DNA of 17,659 nucleotides from Bacteroidota bacterium (GTDB lineage: Bacteria > Bacteroidota > Bacteroidia > Flavobacteriales > Schleiferiaceae). Location: positions 1-17,659 of the forward strand of contig SYCM01000035.1 in assembly GCA_005786915.1 (NCBI GenBank), written 5' to 3'. Below are positions 14,777 through 17,659 of the stretch, one piece after another. Position 1 is the stretch's first letter, and every line of letters starts with the position of its first letter. The position numbers were made by a program, and so were the translations under genes. The notes under the pieces are model-generated. The model made no database searches. It was given only the letters and a program-made list of their open reading frames with translations, and was not told where the DNA came from.

Positions 14777-16027
14777 GTGCGCGACCTTATTTTTTTGGTT
14801 TGGGAATCTGGCCGACTGGCTTGGAACGCCATGGCGGCCAACCTGTTGCGCACGGTCCTCTCCTTACTTGGAATTGCCGTAGGAATTTTCTCCATAATCT
14901 CCGTGTACGCCGTGGTCGACAGCCTTGAGCGGAACATCCGGCAAAGCGTGCAAGGCTTGGGTACCGACGTCGTGTACGTCCAAAAATGGCCCTGGGGCGG
15001 GGGCGGAGGAGAGTATCCCTGGTGGAAGTACTTCCAACGGCCCGAGGTGGGTTACGACGACTACCAGCGACTCAAAGAATATGGAGTGCGCAGTGCCGAC
15101 GCCATCGTGTTGATTAATGGAACTTCAGCGACCGTGTCCCGCGGTAACTCGTCAGTTGAGCAAACTGAGGTACGTGGAATCACCTTCGATTACGCGCAGC
15201 TCAACAAACTGACCTTTCGAGAGGGGCGCTACTTCACTGAACGTGAGCTGCGGAGCGGGCTCCCTTACTGCCTTGTTGGGGCTGATGTGGCCGATGGACT
15301 GGCCTCGGGTGGACGGCTGCTTGGAAGCTCAGTTCGAATACTTGGTACCGAATTTCAAGTAATCGGTGTACTAGGCCGCGAGGGCAGCTCCCTCGTCGGG
15401 GAAAGCCACGACGCCCGGGTTGTGGTCCCAGCCAAGTGGGTCGTGAGCCACATCGGAGACGAAATGAACGGTTCAGCCATCCAAGTGCGCGCAGAGCAAG
15501 GCGTTACCGTGGCTGAGCTCAAGGAACAGGTGCGGTCGGTCATGCGCAAAATTCGGCGCCATGCCCCCGCTTCAGACGACTCCTTTGCCCTCAATGAATC
15601 GTCGACCCTGAGCTCGGGCCTCGACGACATGTTCGGCGTCATCGGCCTGGCGGGCACCGTCATCGGGGGCTTCAGCATCCTCGTGGGCGGATTCGGCATC
15701 GCCAACATCATGTTTGTGAGCGTTCGCGAGCGCACCGGACAGATTGGTATTCAAAAGGCCCTCGGTGCGAAGCGCGGATTCATCCTGGCTCAGTTCCTGC
15801 TCGAAAGCGTTCTGCTCAGCTTGGTAGGCGGAATCATTGGGCTCGTGTTCGCCGGCGTCCTGATCTACGTCGGGGCCGCGGTGTCGGACTTTGACCTCTC
15901 GGTATCCTTCGAAAACATCGTTACGGGCATTGGACTTTCCGCGGTCATTGGGCTGATCGCCGGCTATGCCCCCGCCGAAATGGCGGCCCGCCTCGATCCG
16001 GTGGAGGCCATTCGCTTCAACCAATAG
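14777..16027 (+). CDS. MacB/FtsX-type ABC transporter permease
   Basis: A 416-residue permease of the type VII ABC exporter fold. An N-terminal helix (~23-47, including LLRTVLSLLGIAVGIFSIIS) is followed by a large periplasmic MacB-PCD-like domain (~50-275). Three C-terminal helices form the FtsX domain (~280-410: VIGLAGTVIGGFSILVGGFG, FLLESVLLSLVGGIIGLVFA, GIGLSAVIGLIAGYAPA). The segments NIMFVSVRERTGQIGIQKALGA and PAEMAARLDPVEAIRF are standard. Such permeases use an ATPase to drive periplasmic work, for example export of lipids, peptides or macrolides, or lipoprotein release. No ATPase gene is adjacent. A GTG start at 14777 fits the family N-terminus MRDLIF. A run of five glycines (74-78) sits after WPW. 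The 3' end overlaps the convergent GAF gene by 11 bases. Confidence 0.92.
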   Translation: MRDLIFLVWESGRLAWNAMAANLLRTVLSLLGIAVGIFSIISVYAVVDSLERNIRQSVQGLGTDVVYVQKWPWGGGGGEYPWWKYFQRPEVGYDDYQRLKEYGVRSADAIVLINGTSATVSRGNSSVEQTEVRGITFDYAQLNKLTFREGRYFTERELRSGLPYCLVGADVADGLASGGRLLGSSVRILGTEFQVIGVLGREGSSLVGESHDARVVVPAKWVVSHIGDEMNGSAIQVRAEQGVTVAELKEQVRSVMRKIRRHAPASDDSFALNESSTLSSGLDDMFGVIGLAGTVIGGFSILVGGFGIANIMFVSVRERTGQIGIQKALGAKRGFILAQFLLESVLLSLVGGIIGLVFAGVLIYVGAAVSDFDLSVSFENIVTGIGLSAVIGLIAGYAPAEMAARLDPVEAIRFNQ

Positions 16028-16490
16028 CCGCCGCCTCGGGAAGTGCACCTACGGCTTCGGCAATGCTGCGCAGCAGTTCCTCGTCTTCGGCCGTAAAGGG
16101 ATCCAAGTAATGGCTGTCGATGTCGATTTGGCCGATAAGCTCGGTTCCGCGGTAAATCGGAACCACCAACTCCGCCTTGGTCTCCATAGAGCAGGCGAGG
16201 TAGTTGTCCTGGGCCCAGACGTCCGGCACTTCAAACGTTTGACCGCTTAAGGCGACCTGTCCGCAAATTCCTCGGCCGTAGGGGATGACGCGGTGCTCCG
16301 TCTCGGTACCGGCAAAAGGACCGAGGTGCAGCGCCTGCTCGGCGTTATTCATCCAATAAATTCCGACCCATTGGTAGTGCGGAACCGTTTGCCTAAGGCC
16401 CGCACACACGTCGGCCAAGCCAAGCCAGCCCTTTTGATTCAAGATAGAGAGCGCGGTTTCGCGCTGCGTGTTCCAGAAGTCTGCATTCAT
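16017..16490 (-). CDS. msrC: GAF-domain protein, probable free methionine-(R)-sulfoxide reductase
   Basis: A 157-residue single GAF domain. Family members such as E. coli MsrC/YebR reduce free methionine-R-sulfoxide using active-site cysteines. The matching segments are WVGIYWM, GRGICGQVAL with Cys76, NYLACSMETKAELVVPI with Cys100, and IGQIDIDSHYLDPFTAEDE. Cys76 and Cys100 correspond to the second and the catalytic Cys of the family. The first one, in the GPVAC segment, is Gly61 here (GPFAG). A two-Cys enzyme is plausible, but a plain GAF sensor cannot be excluded. The start is in an ATGA overlap with the dgkA stop, so the two form a leftward pair. Confidence 0.8.
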   Translation of the reverse strand: MNADFWNTQRETALSILNQKGWLGLADVCAGLRQTVPHYQWVGIYWMNNAEQALHLGPFAGTETEHRVIPYGRGICGQVALSGQTFEVPDVWAQDNYLACSMETKAELVVPIYRGTELIGQIDIDSHYLDPFTAEDEELLRSIAEAVGALPEAAAIG

Positions 16491-16846
16491 AGCCTAATTC
16501 CTAATAGTTCAGCCAAAGGCGGACCCAAAACCAGAAGTCCCACCGCCGCCGCCGCCATCGACGCCACAAGTACCGCCGCAGCCGCCATGTCTTTGGCGTC
16601 GCGAATCCACGGATCGCGCTCGGTCGTTACGCGGTTCGCCAGTCGTTCTAGGGCCGAGTTGGCGTATTCGAGTCCGGTTACCAAGCCAAAGCAGAGCACG
16701 AGCAACGCCCACTCGGTGCGCGAGACCCCGAGGTAGCCCGCTGCAAGGCTTACGCCCAAAATCGCCAGGGTGTGAATCTTGAGGTGGCGCTCTTCCGACC
16801 AGGCCGCGCGAAGGCCCCGGAACGCTGCTTTAAAGGCTTGAACCAT
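16487..16846 (-). CDS. dgkA: DgkA-family diacylglycerol/undecaprenol kinase
   Basis: A 119-residue small integral-membrane lipid kinase, about the usual length. Relatives phosphorylate diacylglycerol (E. coli) or undecaprenol (Gram-positives), recycling lipid carriers for wall or LPS synthesis. The visible signature is an N-terminal amphipathic helix with SEERHLKIH (17-25), helices at ~26-40 and ~45-59, then EYANSALERLANRV (60-73) and IRDAKDMAAAAVL (81-93), and a final helix to residue ~109. Glu60, Asn63 and Glu67 match the conserved acid/Asn positions, and Asp83/Lys85/Asp86 match the AKD motif. The Asp expected after the ExxNxAxE segment is Asn71. The Ala-rich helix is encoded by GCC-rich repeats. 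The substrate cannot be decided from sequence. The gene leads the pair with the GAF gene. Confidence 0.88.
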   Translation of the reverse strand: MVQAFKAAFRGLRAAWSEERHLKIHTLAILGVSLAAGYLGVSRTEWALLVLCFGLVTGLEYANSALERLANRVTTERDPWIRDAKDMAAAAVLVASMAAAAVGLLVLGPPLAELLGIRL

Positions 16847-16850
16847 GCCG

Positions 16851-16858
16851 CTAAAGTA
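16851..16858 (-). promoter_or_regulatory. Possible -7 promoter element for dgkA
   Basis: On the minus strand these bases read TACTTTAG, one mismatch from TAnnTTTG. They end 4 bases before the dgkA start codon, which would make the message essentially leaderless. There is no clear -33 partner, so this is tentative. Confidence 0.25.
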
Positions 16859-16949
16859 GGCCTCGGGTTCGTTCGTTCATCCGAAGTCCGCGCGTAGTCC
16901 GCCAAAATTGCCATTCGGGCAAAACGCATCGTTCGCCTGAGTTCAGTCG

Positions 16950-16957
16950 TACTTTTG
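16950..16957 (+). promoter_or_regulatory. Bacteroidota -7 promoter element for the secreted Ig-like protein
   Basis: TACTTTTG matches TAnnTTTG exactly and ends 25 bases before the ATG at 16983. No clear TTG -33 element is found at the usual spacing. The gap 16847-16982 holds this element and nothing else I can name. Confidence 0.5.
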
Positions 16958-16982
16958 TTAGCATAACGTTACGCGTATCTTC

Positions 16983-17659
16983 ATGAAGTTTCACGCCTTT
17001 TTCGCAGGGCTTTTCACTGCCCTCGTTCTTAGCTTTTCGGCCCACGCGCAGAGCGTGTCCCTAGTTCAAACCCTTAACCTGTCGAAGTGTACGGGCGACT
17101 CGCTGCGGCTGGAGCTGCAGGTTTCCGGAAGCCCGATGTCGAGCACCAACTCCTTCAAGGTGCTTTTTGCGCCGGGCGTTCCGAGCTCGTTCACCCAAGC
17201 CGCCTCGAGCATCCTGCCCATCGTCAAGTGGCAGTCCATCCTGCCGTTGCCCGTGGGAACCGACACCAACTCGGTCGGAACTAAGTACGCCTGGGTGCAG
17301 ATCCCGGAGTCGATTACCCTCAGCGGATTTTACAGCATCGTAGTCAAGGGTACTTCGCCCTCGCTTTGGTCCGATACCATTCAAGTCCTTGTCAACGTCA
17401 GTCCTACGGCCGAGGTGTCTACTATCTTGGGCGGATTCAACAACCTTCACACGGGAGCCATGGATTGGGGATTCTGCTTCGGCGACACGGTCAAGGTCTC
17501 GGCAAATCCCGGCCAAAACGGCTACCAGTGGTACAAGGACGGCGTTCCCTTGCCCGGCGCCACTTCGCTTACCCTTGACGTATTTAATTCGGGCACCTAC
17601 TCCGTGGAGGTAAGCAATGGGGTCTGTACGAAGATGTCCAAGGACACCATCATCAATGC
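16983..17659 (+). CDS. Secreted Ig-like-domain protein, 3' end outside the window
   Basis: The frame is open from ATG 16983 to the window end (225 complete codons, no stop), so the protein is larger than seen. Residues 1-22 form a signal peptide (basic MKFH, hydrophobic core, AHA before QS). Residues ~23-160 are a beta-rich Thr/Ser region with a Cys in LSKCTGDSL. At about 163-225 there is an Ig-like unit: GFCFGDTVKVSANPG, YQWYKDGVPLPGATS and SGTYSVEVSNGVC, with Cys165 and Cys215 that could pair. This WYKDG...GTY pattern is common in large Bacteroidota surface proteins secreted by the type IX system, but the C-terminal sorting domain that would show this is off the window. Adhesin or gliding-type surface protein is the likely class; the exact role is unknown. 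Confidence 0.8.
   Translation, partial: MKFHAFFAGLFTALVLSFSAHAQSVSLVQTLNLSKCTGDSLRLELQVSGSPMSSTNSFKVLFAPGVPSSFTQAASSILPIVKWQSILPLPVGTDTNSVGTKYAWVQIPESITLSGFYSIVVKGTSPSLWSDTIQVLVNVSPTAEVSTILGGFNNLHTGAMDWGFCFGDTVKVSANPGQNGYQWYKDGVPLPGATSLTLDVFNSGTYSVEVSNGVCTKMSKDTIIN

Noticed and set aside
16540..16590. GCC-rich trinucleotide repeat as a possible phase-variable tract
   Set aside because: It encodes the Ala-rich helix of DgkA in whole codons; unit changes would not shift the frame, and the run is short and imperfect.
17061..17516. Minus-strand frame of 151 codons near the right edge
   Set aside because: Antisense to the secreted protein, which has a signal peptide and Ig-like motif; no features of its own.
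1..17659. Mobile elements, CRISPR, integrases, toxin-antitoxin or defence genes
   Set aside because: No transposase, direct-repeat array, recombinase or known defence motif was seen on either strand; the tRNA edge shows no att-like duplication in the visible part.

Overview
The window looks like chromosomal DNA of a fairly G+C-rich member of the Bacteroidota, probably Flavobacteriia-like. Three things point there: the order of conserved genes, five stretches that match or nearly match the Bacteroidota -7 promoter element TAnnTTTG, and a general lack of Shine-Dalgarno sequences, with starts instead overlapping the upstream stop codon. The assignment is inference from gene content; no 16S rRNA gene is present.

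Left part (1-7656). A truncated tRNA-Phe gene on the minus strand shares a 55-base gap with a plus-strand gene block. That block holds type III pantothenate kinase (coaX), an outer-membrane beta-barrel protein, a secreted TPR protein, the LPS-export lipoprotein LptC (TTG start), a 64-residue two-helix membrane protein, a CNNM/CorC-type DUF21-CBS transporter, and, from its own promoter, a PpiD-type periplasmic foldase. Most junctions are ATGA overlaps or gaps of a few bases. The shared theme is envelope biogenesis: LPS export, barrel proteins and periplasmic folding. A strong hairpin terminator (7697-7735) ends the block.

Middle part (7734-14704, minus strand). One tightly packed operon reads purH, mreB, mreC, mreD, mrdA (PBP2), rodA. 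It joins the last two steps of IMP synthesis to the complete core elongasome. Four of the five junctions are gaps of 3 bases or stop/start overlaps; purH and mreB are 8 bases apart. A TAnnTTTG element lies just upstream of the GTG start chosen for purH.

Right part (14777-17659). A MacB/FtsX-type ABC permease runs rightwards and converges, with an 11-base overlap, on a leftward pair: a GAF-domain free-methionine-sulfoxide-reductase-like gene and a DgkA-family lipid kinase. A 136-base gap with another exact TAnnTTTG element leads into a secreted Ig-like repeat protein that is cut by the window end.

I see no mobile element, CRISPR array, phage gene, toxin-antitoxin pair or defence island, and no clear evidence of a wholly new system. 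The best leads are small: a type III pantothenate kinase that lacks the expected catalytic Asp, an undescribed two-helix protein embedded in the lptC region, residue changes in the GAF and DgkA proteins, and AT-richer patches inside rodA and purH.
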